NCBI GenBank assembly: GCA_030220185.1 | Contig: JASPKZ010007248.1 | Coordinates: forward strand, 1,240,001 to 1,304,000 | DNA: 64,000 nucleotides | Direction of reading: 5' to 3' | Source: Diploptera punctata | Taxonomy: Eukaryota > Arthropoda > Insecta > Blattodea > Blaberidae | Part shown: positions 1-9,683 of the stretch, piece after piece | Numbering within the stretch: the first letter of the stretch is position 1 | How the letters are laid out: each line of letters opens with the position of its first letter | The notes under the pieces: generated by a model | What the model was told of the DNA's origin: nothing | Database searches by the model: none | Seen by the model: the letters and a program-made list of their open reading frames with translations, nothing else | Translations under genes and position numbers: made by a program

Positions 1-380
1 AGGTCTTGCATATCTCATCCACTTATCCCTAGATTGGTGAGGACCAGTTTAGGGTCTACTCCTAACAAAGGTGCTACCTCTACTTTCCCCTTGACCTCAA
101 ATGTACTATGTCCCAATCTTAACTCTTACGCCAAAAAAATCCTGCCTTTTATAATCAGGGAATGTAAAAAAATAATGAATATTGAAATTTCCGGGGAATT
201 TGATTTTATTCGGGGATTCCTCGGTCCACCAACAGATGGAGTAACAAACAGTTCCCCTGAACGACATAACATAGGTCGAGATATTACTGAAGATGAAACC
301 ATCTGGGTTTTGAAACCGGTATAATTAGAACTGGATATGAGGTAAGGTAAAAATAATTTTAATTGAATTATTTAATTAAA
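1..380. other. No recognisable gene
   Basis: A 96-codon frame lies at 34-324 on the plus strand, but it has no motif I recognise, no family resemblance and no supporting context. I regard it as chance. Confidence 0.5.
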
Positions 381-455
381 CCTCATAGTTATTCTCCCAC
401 CTCATTCTTGGTCTATCAACTGGGCGTTTTCTCTGTTTTTTTTACAAGAAGCGTA
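381..455 (-). pseudogene. Short RTE-like retrotransposon 3' coding fragment
   Basis: Read on the minus strand, this matches the part of the RTE-like C-terminus around KRPVGRPRMRWENNINYDLR, as seen in the better copies at 52.8 and 56.7 kb. Only about 75 bp survive, with an expanded T-run and no flanking RTE sequence on either side. It is a relic with no coding capacity. Confidence 0.7.
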
Positions 456-601
456 TTCAATTTTTAAACATGATTTCCTCAATTAGAATGGAGTTTTGTT
501 AAAAAAACTTCGTTCATTATAAGATCATGAAGGCTTTTCAAAACGTTTCGTCTTCGGCATGCTATTTGGTACTGATGTCGGCATATCTTAATATATATAT
601 A

Positions 602-835
602 TGTTCACCGCTGTGGTCTCGATATAGCGTGCTGCCTTGTCACGCAGCGGGCCTGGGTTCGATCCCCGGTCGGGGCAGTTTTTTTGAGTGAGGTTTTTAT
701 TGGGGGTTTTCCTCACCTGTAAGGCAAATGTCAGGGAAACTTTAAGGCCCAAACGGTCCCCGAAAATCATATGGCCATCGCAATCATACTTATCATTATT
801 ATCTCATCATCATCCTTCACCGGTGTGGAAAGCAA
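602..835 (+). mobile_element. tRNA-derived SINE, family A (partial)
   Basis: The head looks like a tRNA gene: an A-box-like segment (tggtctcgatatagcg, about 613-628) and a B box (ggttcgatcccc, about 657). It is followed by the family body 'ttttcctcacctgtaa...aaggcccaaacggtc'. The same body recurs at 27.2 and 37.8 kb, and the 3' half recurs at 13.0 kb (minus) and 53.7 kb. This copy stops before the 3' half. RNA polymerase III would be the expected transcriber; mobility would depend on an autonomous LINE. Confidence 0.85.
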
Positions 836-904
836 CGGGAAGCTAGCACTTCTACAATTCCTTAGTAAAGCTGCAAAGCATAGCATGAAAATGCTAGGAT
901 TGCA

Positions 905-1525
905 GTGAAAGACCTGCCCTAACTGAACCTAACTTTAACCTAACCTCAACCTAAATTGATCCTAACCGAATCTAAGCCGAATATAAACATAGCCTAATCA
1001 GAACCTAAAACGAACCTAAACAGAACCTAAACTGAACCTAAACTGAACTTAAACCGAACCAACACTGACCCTATACTGAACCTAACACGAACCTAAACCT
1101 AACCTAACCGAGCCTAACCTAATCTAACCTGAACCCAACATTAACCTAACCTCGACCTAAATTGATCCTAACCGAATCTAAACCGAACTTAAACCGAACC
1201 TACACTGAACCTGCACTGAGACTACACTGAAACTACACACCCTAAACTGAACCTTACACTAATCTAACACGAAACTAACCCAAAACTAAACTGAACCTAA
1301 CCCTACCGTGCCTAACCTAACCTAACCTGAACTTAACCTGAATCCAAACCCGAACCCAAACCCGAAACCAAATCCCGAATCCAAACCAAAATCCGAAACC
1401 AATACTGAAAGAAAAACTGAAACCCAATTGAATTCAACCTATCCTGTCCTAACCTAACCGAACCGAACCTAACCTGACCTGACCGATACCTGACCTAAAT
1501 ATTACCTAACCTAACCCAGAAACAT
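905..1525 (+). repeat. Degenerate interstitial CCTAA (TTAGG-type) repeats
   Basis: About 600 bp of loosely repeating aacctaa/cctaacc/gaacctaaa words with many substitutions (cctaaactgaacc, ccgaatctaa). CCTAA is the complement of TTAGG, the usual arthropod telomere repeat. The phase is not strict, so this is either a decayed interstitial telomeric block or a telomere-like simple repeat. A similar block lies at 24.1-24.7 kb. Confidence 0.7.
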
Positions 1526-1800
1526 AATCTAAAAACTCCAACCGATCCGATAAAACTACCCCTAAATCGACGAAATTACCTCTATAACGACCAAATTACC
1601 AGTAGCTAATCAAACTACCTCTATAAAGACCAAAACTACCAGTAAACCGATTAAACTACCTCAAAAACGAAAAACTACGTGCAAAGCGATCAAGCTTCTT
1701 TTAAAACCCTTAAACCGATGAATTTACCTCTATAACGATCGAATTACACGTAAACCGGCCAATTTATCTCTAAACAGAACAAACAACCGCTAAATTGATA
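1526..1800 (+). repeat. Degenerate ~18-20-bp tandem repeat (aaattacctctaaaacgacc-like)
   Basis: Words such as 'aattacctctataacga', 'aaactacctctataaagacc' and 'aatttacctctataacgatc' recur about every 18-20 bp with strong divergence. The tract runs directly on from the CCTAA-like block and ends before the 35-bp minisatellite. Confidence 0.6.
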
Positions 1801-1856
1801 ATTACAATATACATTTATAACTATTTTTCTTTTTACTTATTTAACTAAAGATAAAA

Positions 1857-2792
1857 TACACATTTAATTCACTTAGGTGGGAACAGCGCACACCGGGTGT
1901 TGGCTGGTAGCATATGAACAGCGCACACCGGGTGTTGGCTGGTAGCATATGAACAGCGCACACCGGGTGTTTGCTGGTAGCATATGAACAGCGCACACCG
2001 GGTGTTGGCTGGTAGCATATGAACAGCGCACACCGGGTGTTGGCTGGTAGCATATGAACAGCGCACACCGGGTGTTGGCTGGTAGCATATGAACAGCGCA
2101 CACCGGGTGTTGGCTGGTAGCATATGAACAGCGCGCACCGGGTGTTGGCTGGTAGCATATGAACAGCGCACACCGGGTGTTGGCTGGTAGCATATGAACA
2201 GCGCACACCGGGTATTGGCTGGTAGCATATGAACAGCGCACACCGGGTATTGGCTGGTAGCATATGAACAGCGCACACCGGGTATTGGCTGGTAGCATAT
2301 AAGATATAAGCACTTAATTCACTTAGGTGGGAACAGCGCACACCGGGTATTGGCTGGTAACATATGAACAACGCACACCGGGTATTGGCTGGTAGCATAT
2401 GAACAGCGCACACCGGGTATTGGCTGGTAGCATATAAGATATAAGCACTTAATTCACTTAGGTGGGGACAGCGCACACCGGGTATTGGCTGGTAGCATAT
2501 GAACAGCACACACCGGGTATTGGCTGGTAGCATATGAACAGCGCACACCGGGTATTGGCTGGTAGCATATGAACAGCGCACACCGGGTATTGGCTGGTAG
2601 CATATAAGATATAAGCACTTAATTCACTTAGGTGGGAACAGCGCACACCGGGTATTGGCTGGTAGCATATGAACAGCGCACACCGGGTATTGGCTGGTAG
2701 CATATAAGATATAAGCACTTAATTCACTTAGGTGGGAACAGCGCACACCGGGTATTGGCTGGTAGCATATAAGATATAAGCACTTAATTTGG
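1857..2792 (+). repeat. 35-bp minisatellite in five blocks split by a 30-bp spacer
   Basis: The unit is 35 bp (begins gaacagcgcacaccgggt, ends ggctggtagcatat). Units start at 1881 and run in blocks of 12, 3, 4, 2 and 1 (22 in total). Between blocks sits a conserved 30-bp spacer, aagatataagcacttaattc followed by acttaggtgg, at 2301-2330, 2436-2465, 2606-2635 and 2706-2735. The first nine or so units carry ggtgttggc and the later ones ggtattggc. Long minus-strand frames here are a by-product of a stop-free unit whose length is not a multiple of three. Confidence 0.95.
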
Positions 2793-2899
2793 TCTGAGTA
2801 CGCTGTACAGTAATTTTATTTTTAAACATTTTAGCACTTTATACATTTATATATTAGCGTACCCCATTTATAAATAAAAAACAATTACTGTACAACTAA

Positions 2900-3345
2900 C
2901 TGACGCATTGGCACTATTGAACGCGTTGGCTTATGGCTCACGGAAATAAGCTCTCCATACATTCCTATCATGTACAATGGTTTCTAATCATTTTCAATAT
3001 AATCAAACTCTTTAAAATTATGGTTAATGTTAGTCTCCCATCTCATTTTTGCCTGCTGGGCGCTTTCCGTCCGATTTCCATGCCCTTCTTTCATAACCGG
3101 TTTGTCTAACATATCATGACTTTAGCAGTTTATGAGAGTTAATGTTCTTATTACATCCGGCTTCCTACATCCTACATCCTACCACGTTGCTCAATATTAT
3201 TTTGTCTCCTCAACTCATCTGTCTGTTCGACTCTCTTTGGTCCGAACATTTTCTTGAGAACTTTACTCCCAAATGCTTGAAATATTTTCTCGTTCCTTAA
3301 ATGAATAATCCATATTTCTCTTTTATATAGGCCTAAAGTAACTTG
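2900..3345 (-). pseudogene. Eroded RTE-like 3' end
   Basis: Minus-strand match, with many substitutions and indels, to the RTE C-terminus and its final segment: 'ctgacgcattggcactattgaacgcg' corresponds to the 3' terminus at 56580, and 'catctgtctgttcgactctctttggtccgaacattttctt' to the FGPKRDEQT region. It is the most diverged RTE copy in the window and so probably one of the oldest. It is preceded by about 100 bp of AT-rich DNA after the minisatellite. Confidence 0.75.
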
Positions 3346-4266
3346 GTCGAATGTTTGGAAATATTTAAAATATGTAACGCGAAAAAAATTTACAAGTTCC
3401 AATCTTACACCATGCGCATGCGCCAACAAACGCGAAGCGATTTACACTGTATATAGCCAACGTATACACGATATTTAACGAACCTAAAAACTAAACTAAC
3501 GCAATTTAAGTACTTTAACTTGTGAAAGACCAACCTAAATCTAACATAATGCACTTTAAACAGTCTAACCTGTGGAAGAATGCAAGGCTCAAAATTTATT
3601 ATTAATTTATGAAATTCTGAAGTATATATGTACCGTTAATTAGTATACTGGAACACGTATTTGTTGTTGGTTAGAATATTCGTTAAAATCAATATGGCTG
3701 CCACGTCTTCATGCTACGTATGTAATTAAAATATCATAGAAAAATAATTGTTAGAAACAATTTAAAAATGAGTGTAAATGGTGGGAAATAATTTGAAAAA
3801 TGAAAGCCTAACAATACAAATTGACTGGAGTTTATGAAGTAATTAAAAAAGTCGTTTCACAGGTTGTAAACATTTCATGAGAGAAGTTGGGATGACAGTG
3901 TTCCTTCTAATGCGTTCTACCGGTAATTTCCTCATCGTCACTGCCTTCCGCGTAAACATACTTCCTAGATATTTGTATTTTTCGAATCATTTAATTTCAG
4001 TTAGATAACAATGTATAAATTACACTACAATGACATTCAATCAAACTATGGTTACTAGTTACTAAATTAATGCGATTAATGATGTGTTTTCTTCTTGAGA
4101 CGATATTTAAACTCTTTTTTGGTGGTGGTACCACAAATATCAACAACCAATATCCATACAACATAACGGGAGCGCCAAGTGGTCCCAATATGGCCAACTG
4201 TCAAGCGCCGTACCAGATGCCGCACCAACAAAGGAGAAGACGGAATGCGCGGCATCGGGTATCGAT
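3346..4266. other. AT-rich DNA without recognised feature
   Basis: No frame with a recognisable motif and no repeat shared with the rest of the window that I could see. A few CCTAA-like words occur near 3480-3570. Confidence 0.5.
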
Positions 4267-4561
4267 GTATATACTAGCGTTGTGCCCAACCAGTTCATTT
4301 CGAGAAGGTAGTTCGTTCACTCGCACTCCTCACTTTTGTGAACTATTCACTAGTTCGTTTACAAAATTTAGCGAAGCCCTTCATTCGCCTAGCAAAAAAA
4401 AAAAAAAAAAAACAGCAAGAATATGGGCTGGAGGGGGAAGCACGAACACACGAGCCTGGGGTGACTTGACATTAACCAACCACATGGTAGCTGTGGATTT
4501 TACAGATAAACGGAAATAGTTATGTAAATTCTATTTTAATTTCTCTGAGTATGAAAAATTC

Positions 4562-4735
4562 TGCCTCTAACTGAAATGAGTACCAAACGCTTGTTCTGGG
4601 GTAAAGGCGGCCGTCACGCAGGGCTGACAACCCGGCTGACATCAAGTGCCGATTGTCAAGAAAAAGTGGGAGCCTTAACCTCCTACTACCCCAAGGGCCT
4701 CCTGAGGCCTGTAGTGAGATCACTTTACCTTTTTA
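4562..4735 (+). mobile_element. tRNA-derived SINE, family C (5'-truncated)
   Basis: Matches the 3' two thirds of the family C element defined at 15824-16136: 'gcctctaactgaaatgagta', 'aaaggcggccgtcacgcagg', 'agtgggagccttaacctcct'. The tRNA head is missing. It lies within the hAT element, so it is younger than that insertion. Confidence 0.85.
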
Positions 4736-5161
4736 TGAAAAATTCTAATATGACTGCTACCATACTTTTGTTTATTTTATAATTATTTATACCCCCTTTT
4801 TATTTCTGTTATTACTGTATTATTTGCATAATTTTAATTATACACAGATTCTCAATGTTTACATATTTTATTTCAAGTTGTAAATGTTAATTAAAAAAAC
4901 AAAATCGTAACTCTATAATTTGAAAAAAAAAATGTGTGGAGTATTTTAAAACTTTTAAGGAAGATACATTTAATTTAATTTATATATGTATTATTTACAC
5001 ATATTATTTGCATAATAATTCTTTAAGAAGAAAGAAATATGCAAAATCGTACTATTGGCAATTACTTGATGTTAATCTTTAAACCCCTAAACTAAAAATA
5101 TAAAGAGGGCGAATACTGGGTAGACCAACAAAATTTAGCCTTATGTGTGCACTTTTACAGA

Positions 5162-5335
5162 ATGGCTTCTAATTCGCGATCAAGAAAAAGGTAGTGAAAT
5201 TTGGGGTTTCTTCGCCGATTTAGGCGATGGTAAAGAAAAGTGTAACTTTTGTTCTAAACACAGTTTCATTCAGGGGGCGGGATGCTTTTAAACTTGTACA
5301 GCATATTCGCTCTAAATATTTAGCAAGGTAAGATT
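5162..5335 (+). pseudogene. Relic BED-zinc-finger exon of an hAT transposase
   Basis: From ATG at 5162 the sequence reads MASNSRSRKR, then after a frame break SEIWGFFADLGDGKEKCNFC, and after a further break DAFKLVQHIRSKYLAR. This is the layout of a BED zinc finger (aromatic W..F, C-x2-C, then H about 4 residues before a position normally His), the DNA-binding N-terminus of hAT transposases. The final codon is followed by aggtaagatt, a good splice-donor match, suggesting a separate first exon. At least two frameshifts are needed, so it is not functional. Its position inside the hAT ends supports the assignment. Confidence 0.6.
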
Positions 5336-5639
5336 TTTACTAAATTTTGCAACAGCTTTTTGTAAACCTAGTAAAATATGTTGTTTTAAAACTTGGATAA
5401 AATGGATTTTTATTAAATACTTTCGGAATTCCAGTAAATAAAATGTAAAGTGATTGTAATATTAGACTACATTAGATTTGTAGCGTTAGTAATGCCGTAG
5501 ATCAAAAGGAGTAATCCCTGAGTAATGCTGCGTATGAGTGATGACGTAAGCAAGAGGCGGGAGAGTGCCGTAATGTACATGTAATTAATGAATGAGCGTG
5601 TCGAATGTTGAGAGTTTGAAGTACTGAATGTTTAAAGCC

Positions 5640-5890
5640 AGTTCACTCTGTCAAGGTAGTTTGTTCCTCTAAACACTTCACTCTTCCAAGGTGGTTCGTT
5701 CTTTGATACCATTTCGTTCATCTAAAACACTTCACTCTTCTAAGATACGAGTAGTTCGTTTTTTGATACCACTTCGTTCATCTAAGGCACTTCACTCATC
5801 CAAGGTAGTTCGTTCTTCTATATAACTTCACTCAGGCCAGATAATTCGTTCCTCTATGGCAATTCACTCTGGCAAGATAGTTTTCCTCTC
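5640..5890 (+). repeat. Degenerate subterminal repeats (~36 bp)
   Basis: Six to seven diverged units of the type 'ggtagttcgttcttctataacacttcactc', spaced roughly 35-60 bp apart, close to the right end of the hAT element. Similar words lie near its left end at 4305-4390. Arrays like this commonly hold transposase-binding sites in hAT elements; that role is inferred. Confidence 0.6.
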
Positions 5891-6166
5891 AGACACTCAC
5901 TGCGATACGAACGATATGGATGACGTAGGTAAGAGGAGGGGACATGCAAGGTCGATGGGCGGAGAAATGTAATCAACGAATGAGCGAAAGTTGATTTGGA
6001 GTGAGACATCTAGAGCTTGAAATAAAAAGTAAATTTTAATTTTAAGTAGCAGTAGTGAACTCTGAACTGGCAGTTCACCAGAAGTGAGTAACTTTTTGAC
6101 ACTTCACAGTAGTGAAGTGTTCTTTTTAAACGACTCACTTTCGAATTACCCATCACTAGTATATAC

Positions 6167-6394
6167 ACAGACTCGATTTAGAGGCTAGACACGATGTTAA
6201 TCCATGCGTACTTGGAGGCGGTGATTTTTTTTCCATTGAATTTCTAAACATATTTTTCAAAAACTGATATAAGAACTTGATGAACTAATAGGAAAATCAA
6301 AGAAAATATATGAGGAGCAAACATTTATAAAATACAGACATGTAAGAAGTGAGAGTATAAGGGACACGTAAGACCGTTGATGAAGACATGGGTA
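6167..6394. other. No recognised feature
   Basis: Unique-looking sequence between the hAT target duplication and the Gypsy remnant. No coding motif seen. Confidence 0.45.
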
Positions 6395-6403
6395 TATGGC
6401 GAT

Positions 6404-6490
6404 ACCATGAGACAGTTATACCTCCACAACCGGCCGTTGACAGTTGGCAGCACTCTATAGCCGTCCTAGGCCAACCAGACAGCACGCGAC
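6404..6490 (+). repeat. 5' LTR remnant of the Gypsy element
   Basis: The segment 'accatgagacagttatacctccacaaccggccgttgaca...ggccaaccagacagcacgcg' matches 7330-7405 of the 3' LTR with about a dozen differences. It lies immediately upstream of integrase sequence, which shows the internal deletion. Confidence 0.75.
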
Positions 6491-6499
6491 AGTAGCTCA

Positions 6500-7294
6500 A
6501 CAGATTCCTTCGACAACGTCGCCGAAGCCTTCGTGGCATGCTGGATTTCCTGCTTCGGCTCGCCAGTCCGCATCACAACAAGGCCGGCAGTTCGAATCTC
6601 ACCTGATTCGGAACTTAGCCATCCTGACAGGTAGTACAAAGACGCAAATTACGAGCTACCACCCCTGTAGCAACGGGAAGGTTGAACGTCTTCACCGCCA
6701 GCTTAAGGCAGCCATCATAAGTCACCCTATGATATCCTAAATACAAGCTCTACCACTCGTCCTGCTGGTTATACGGAGCGCCCACAAAGACGACCTCGGA
6801 GCCTCCTCTGTCGAATCCTTATATGGAGAACCCCTCCGACTCCCAGGCGAGATGATAACAGCGGTCCGCACGGAGCGCTGCGATGATGCCTCTGATTTCG
6901 TCGCCAAACTTCGGCGACAAATGGAACAACTGTGACCAACAACAGCAACTCGTGATGGCCAGCGGAGCTCTCAAATATCTGGCCACCCGCACTCATGCCT
7001 TCTTACAAGACTACACCGTGCGCGGTCCACTACAATCGCTATACTCTGGCCCTAATCAGGTTCTTCAGCGGGACGAGAAAACTTTCACGTTGCAGACCAG
7101 GCGCTGCCCCGTCCGCGTAGTATTGACCGAGGAAACCAGCATTCATACTCGAAGATGGAAGAGCTGAACAGTCGACGGATTCTCGCCTCAGAACAAAGAA
7201 CGGTGCAACGGACGACAGGGCTCAACAAGCGGACAACTCCCCAGATCACGCGTTCAGAGCGTAAGGTGAACTTTCCGGAATTCTTTGAGCCGTG
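6500..7294 (+). pseudogene. Gypsy integrase C-terminal region (broken)
   Basis: A frame from 6444 to 6740 contains QGRQFESHLIRNLAILTGST and then YHPCSNGKVERLHRQLKAA, the 3' part of the integrase catalytic core and the segment around its glutamate as seen in Ty3/Gypsy elements. After a frameshift, LPLVLLVIRSAHKDDLGASS and LYGEPLRLPGE continue the same protein. Another shift leads to HAFLQDYTVRGPLQSLYSGP and VLQRDEKTFTLQT, a chromodomain-like C-terminal tail, and finally ITRSERKVNFPEFFEP before a stop at about 7292. Several frame changes make it a pseudogene. The catalytic DDE first half is not present. Confidence 0.8.
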
Positions 7295-7321
7295 AGCATC
7301 TCCTCTCCCAAGGGGGGCTGG

Positions 7322-7510
7322 TGTGGCGACATTATGAGACATTCTCCCGCCACAACCGGTCGTCGACAGATGGCAGCACTCTAGGCCAACCAGAAAGCAC
7401 GCGCGCTACCAGATCCTCGCGCGTCAGTATTGGCAGGCGGTTATTGTATTGCATTGTTACTGAATAAAAATAAATTTATGTAGTGAATGGTGTCTTATTC
7501 TTGCGACACA
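7322..7510 (+). repeat. 3' LTR of the Gypsy element
   Basis: Begins tgtggcgacattatgagaca directly after the purine tract and ends near ttgcgacacaaca. At about 190 bp it is short for this group. Exact borders are uncertain because the 5' LTR is fragmentary. Confidence 0.65.
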
Positions 7511-7513
7511 ACA

Positions 7514-8510
7514 TCGTACAGGTACAACAGTTTAAACAACTTTTAAATAGACAACGTGTAAAAAGAATAGTATTTTATGGACCAGAAATTAATAAACACA
7601 GACCCACAAGATACATGGTATATTATATTATTAAAAGACTCGAGAGGAATAGATCTCCGGGCACGATCGAATTATTGATAGCTGGTGGAAGAAAACTCTG
7701 GTATAGGATATATAGATTGATCTGGGATAAAGGAATGAAACCAGAGGAGTGGCAAACACCGATCATATGTCCAATACATTCCGATTGCGATTGAGGGTCT
7801 TTCCACTTTTCAGCGGTTGCCCTTTTACCAGCCGGCTGCTGGCCCTTCACATCCACTTGTGTCAATCACAGAGGTAGATGATCAACAGCCAGTAGGGGTG
7901 ACATGTGGTTAGCATGTCGAGTCCCCCAGCCGTTATAGCTGATTCCTCAACCTGGAGCCGCTACTTATTGTAGCTACCCAATTGCCTCACGATGCTGGGT
8001 GGGCACCGCTACTTATTGTAGCTACCCAATTGCCTCACGATGCTGGGTGGGCACCGGTCCCATACTGGCCGAAATACCATGAGAAAATTTCTTCCCCCAT
8101 GGAGACTCGAACCAGCGCAAGTCCCGTAGCTCTGCGCCAAGGCTTCCTACCTTAACCGCTCGGCTACGGTGCGGGACTATGTCCAATACATAAGAAAGTT
8201 AATAGACTGATATGTGGAAATTATAGAGGAATATACCTACTAATGTTACGTGCAAAGTATTTACGTACATAATTGCAAAGTATTTGGAAAAAAATACTCT
8301 GGGAGACTATCAGTGTGGCTTTAGGAAAACACAATTCACCACAGACCATCTCTTCCAAATGAGGCAGATATTGGAGAAGACTTATGTATATAATGTCGTA
8401 ATACATCAGTTTGTATAGACTTTAAGCAAGTTTATCACAATATAAACAGGAATCAATTATTTAATGTCATGGAGGAATTTGACACCTCTTCGAAATTGAT
8501 ATTTTTAATT
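7514..8510 (+). pseudogene. Decayed non-LTR reverse transcriptase (second family), split by a SINE
   Basis: Frames before and after the SINE join to give RT motifs: RSPGTIELLIAGGRKLWYRI, DKGMKPEEWQTPIICPIH, then GNYRGI..L, DYQCGFRK, TTDHLFQMRQILEKTYVYN and CIDFKQVYHN. These correspond to the finger region and motif A of a LINE RT (compare [26 protein letters not shown] and VDFKKAYDS in the RTE copies). Percent identity to the RTE copies looks low, so this is a different family or a very old member. There are many stops and frameshifts. The palm motif with YxDD is not reached before the remnant fades near 8510. Confidence 0.75.
7780..8177 (-). mobile_element. tRNA-derived SINE, family B, with 14-bp target duplication
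   Basis: Minus-strand SINE. The tRNA-like head is at the right (reverse complement: ccgtagccgagcggttaagg with a B box near ggttcgagtctcc). The tail is at the left. It is flanked by perfect direct repeats tatgtccaatacat at 7766-7779 and 8178-8191, and removing it restores the RT reading frame context. An internal 48-bp block (ccgctacttattgtagctac...) is tandemly duplicated at 7958-8005 and 8006-8053, a change not present in the 11.8-kb copy. Confidence 0.9.
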
Positions 8511-8884
8511 AAAATAACACCACAGAAAACTAGTGTTGTATAAAAATTTATGGTTTGGATTTTAAAAATAAAAATAATTTTATCTTGAGTATTTTTAATT
8601 GATTTTAACCTTTAAATATATAAAGGTACTTATATTATTACTTAAACAATTGATAGTTTATATGTTAAAAAAGGTAATCCGTGAAAATAAAATAAATAGA
8701 ATCTATGTAAGGTATTTTTAAATTGTTGTGCATGTTGGAAACTTGAGTCGAGGAACACGTTCCAGGAACTTATTTCACATCCTTAAAACACATAACTCTT
8801 CGATTTTTTAAAATTTCTTTCTTTCTCGTTTTCTTTCGTTTACATTGTTCTTCCTTTTTGTTCTACCTTTGTTAACCTTTTTAT
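8511..8884. other. AT-rich DNA without recognised feature
   Basis: Low-GC sequence with no motif-bearing frame. Confidence 0.5.
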
Positions 8885-9028
8885 CTTATTCAGACATACA
8901 AACACAAGACAGGACACACACCCAGACCCAAGGTGGGGATTTAAAATCCCCTACCCCGCCGGAAATCGAACTCGGGTCGCCGGAGTGGAAGGTAGGGACT
9001 CTACCGACTACGCCACGGCGACGGACAG
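8885..9028 (-). mobile_element. tRNA-derived SINE-like element, family D
   Basis: The reverse complement begins gtcgccgtggcgtagtcggt and continues to a B-box-like gagttcgatttccggc, then a short body 'ttttaaatccccaccttggg'. It folds plausibly like a degraded tRNA but lacks a clean acceptor pairing and continues into non-tRNA sequence, so I call it a SINE head and not a tRNA gene. Only one copy was seen in the window. Confidence 0.65.
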
Positions 9029-9606
9029 TTAAATAAAAACATTGACATCATAAGGGAATAATGCGAACGCCTATCGACATCTTATGTTTGGTGATACGCA
9101 TCGCTATCTTACGACGTAATAATGTACTAAGATAACAAAAGAAATCTAGTGCCCGCAAACGTAAGTTTTGGAGGCAATGTTGTGGATTAAAAAAACAATG
9201 AAAGATGTTTAATCGGGCGGGAACGCGTAGTTGAAAGAGTTTTACTCTTGTGGTCGTTTCGTTCGATCCCCGCTGCTACGAGTTTTTAATACGTAATATA
9301 AACAAAGCTCAGGTAAACAAAATGGCAGATGAAACGGCTATCACAAACAAGAAACTTCACAGAAAACACCGACCTTGCATATCCTTCTTCATCAAAAGGT
9401 AAGTCAAGTTCACTGCAATACATATGTTCGTTTTTACCTAGATTTTTCTGCATTATCAATTATAGTAATTCTGAAATAAAACAGTAGTTTTCCAGAATGT
9501 TTTTGTTGTACTATAGGGACTCTTGTCGTCCCAACTCCTCTAAAAATCAAATAAAATATATGAGGCACTCTTTCATAAAACATGAAACGGATTTCTATGC
9601 CACCAA
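9029..9606. other. Mostly unassigned; tRNA-like segment near 9205-9292
   Basis: The segment gcgggaacgcgtagttgaaa ... cgttcgatccccgctgctac has spaced A-box- and B-box-like words, so it may be another SINE head. The rest shows nothing recognisable. Confidence 0.4.
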
Positions 9607-9609
9607 CAT

Positions 9610-9611
9610 AA

Positions 9612-9658
<47 letters not shown>

Positions 9659-9660
9659 AA
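9610..9660 (+). repeat. (AAAT)n microsatellite
   Basis: About twelve uninterrupted aaat/taaa units immediately upstream of a 5'-truncated RTE copy. Confidence 0.95.
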
Positions 9661-9683
9661 AGGAAAAACGAAATTTATTGTTG

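Larger units (their letters stand above)
4275..6158 (+). mobile_element. Decayed hAT-type DNA transposon with 8-bp target duplication
   Basis: The ends are imperfect inverted repeats: tagcgttgtgcccaaccagt on the left, and tagtgatgggtaattcgaaa when the right end is reverse-complemented. Both ends are bordered by the identical 8-mer gtatatac (4267-4274 and 6159-6166), the target-duplication length expected of hAT elements. Subterminal regions are rich in ttcactc and gttcgtt words, resembling transposase-binding clusters. Inside lie a BED-type zinc-finger exon relic (5162-5335) and a SINE inserted at about 4562-4735. No other transposase domain was found, so this is a non-autonomous derivative. 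Confidence 0.85.
6395..7513 (+). mobile_element. Internally deleted Gypsy-type LTR retrotransposon
   Basis: Order on the plus strand: a partial LTR (about 6404-6490), the C-terminal part of integrase (about 6500-7290), a purine-rich tract (aaggggggc, 7310-7318), and the 3' LTR (about 7322-7510). The LTR copies share 'cacaaccggtcgtcgacaga...ggcagcactctaggccaacc'-type sequence. Gag, protease, reverse transcriptase, RNase H and the integrase core are absent, so a deletion joined LTR-proximal DNA to the integrase tail. The 3' LTR carries aataaa-type signals near 7462-7472. Confidence 0.8.

Noticed and set aside
602..680. Possible tRNA genes (also near 7.8-8.2, 8.9, 11.8, 14.6, 15.0, 16.9, 18.7 kb)
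   Set aside because: A- and B-box words are present, but the sequences continue into shared non-tRNA bodies and recur with target duplications, so they are SINE heads. I could not confirm acceptor-stem pairing for any.
905..1525. True chromosome end
   Set aside because: CCTAA words are strongly degenerate and flanked on both sides by interspersed elements, so this is interstitial at best.
1841..2718. Long minus-strand frames over the 35-bp array (up to 246 codons)
   Set aside because: All three frames are open because the unit lacks stops and is not a multiple of three. The predicted proteins are just the repeat read in turn; no start context or homology.
1857..2792. CRISPR-like array
   Set aside because: Repeats are directly tandem with no unique spacers, the only 'spacer' is itself repeated, and the genome is eukaryotic. 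The same applies to the 44- and 62-bp arrays.
4070..4519. Plus-strand 149-codon frame
   Set aside because: Crosses the hAT left terminus, a poly-A run and unrelated flank; it cannot be one gene.
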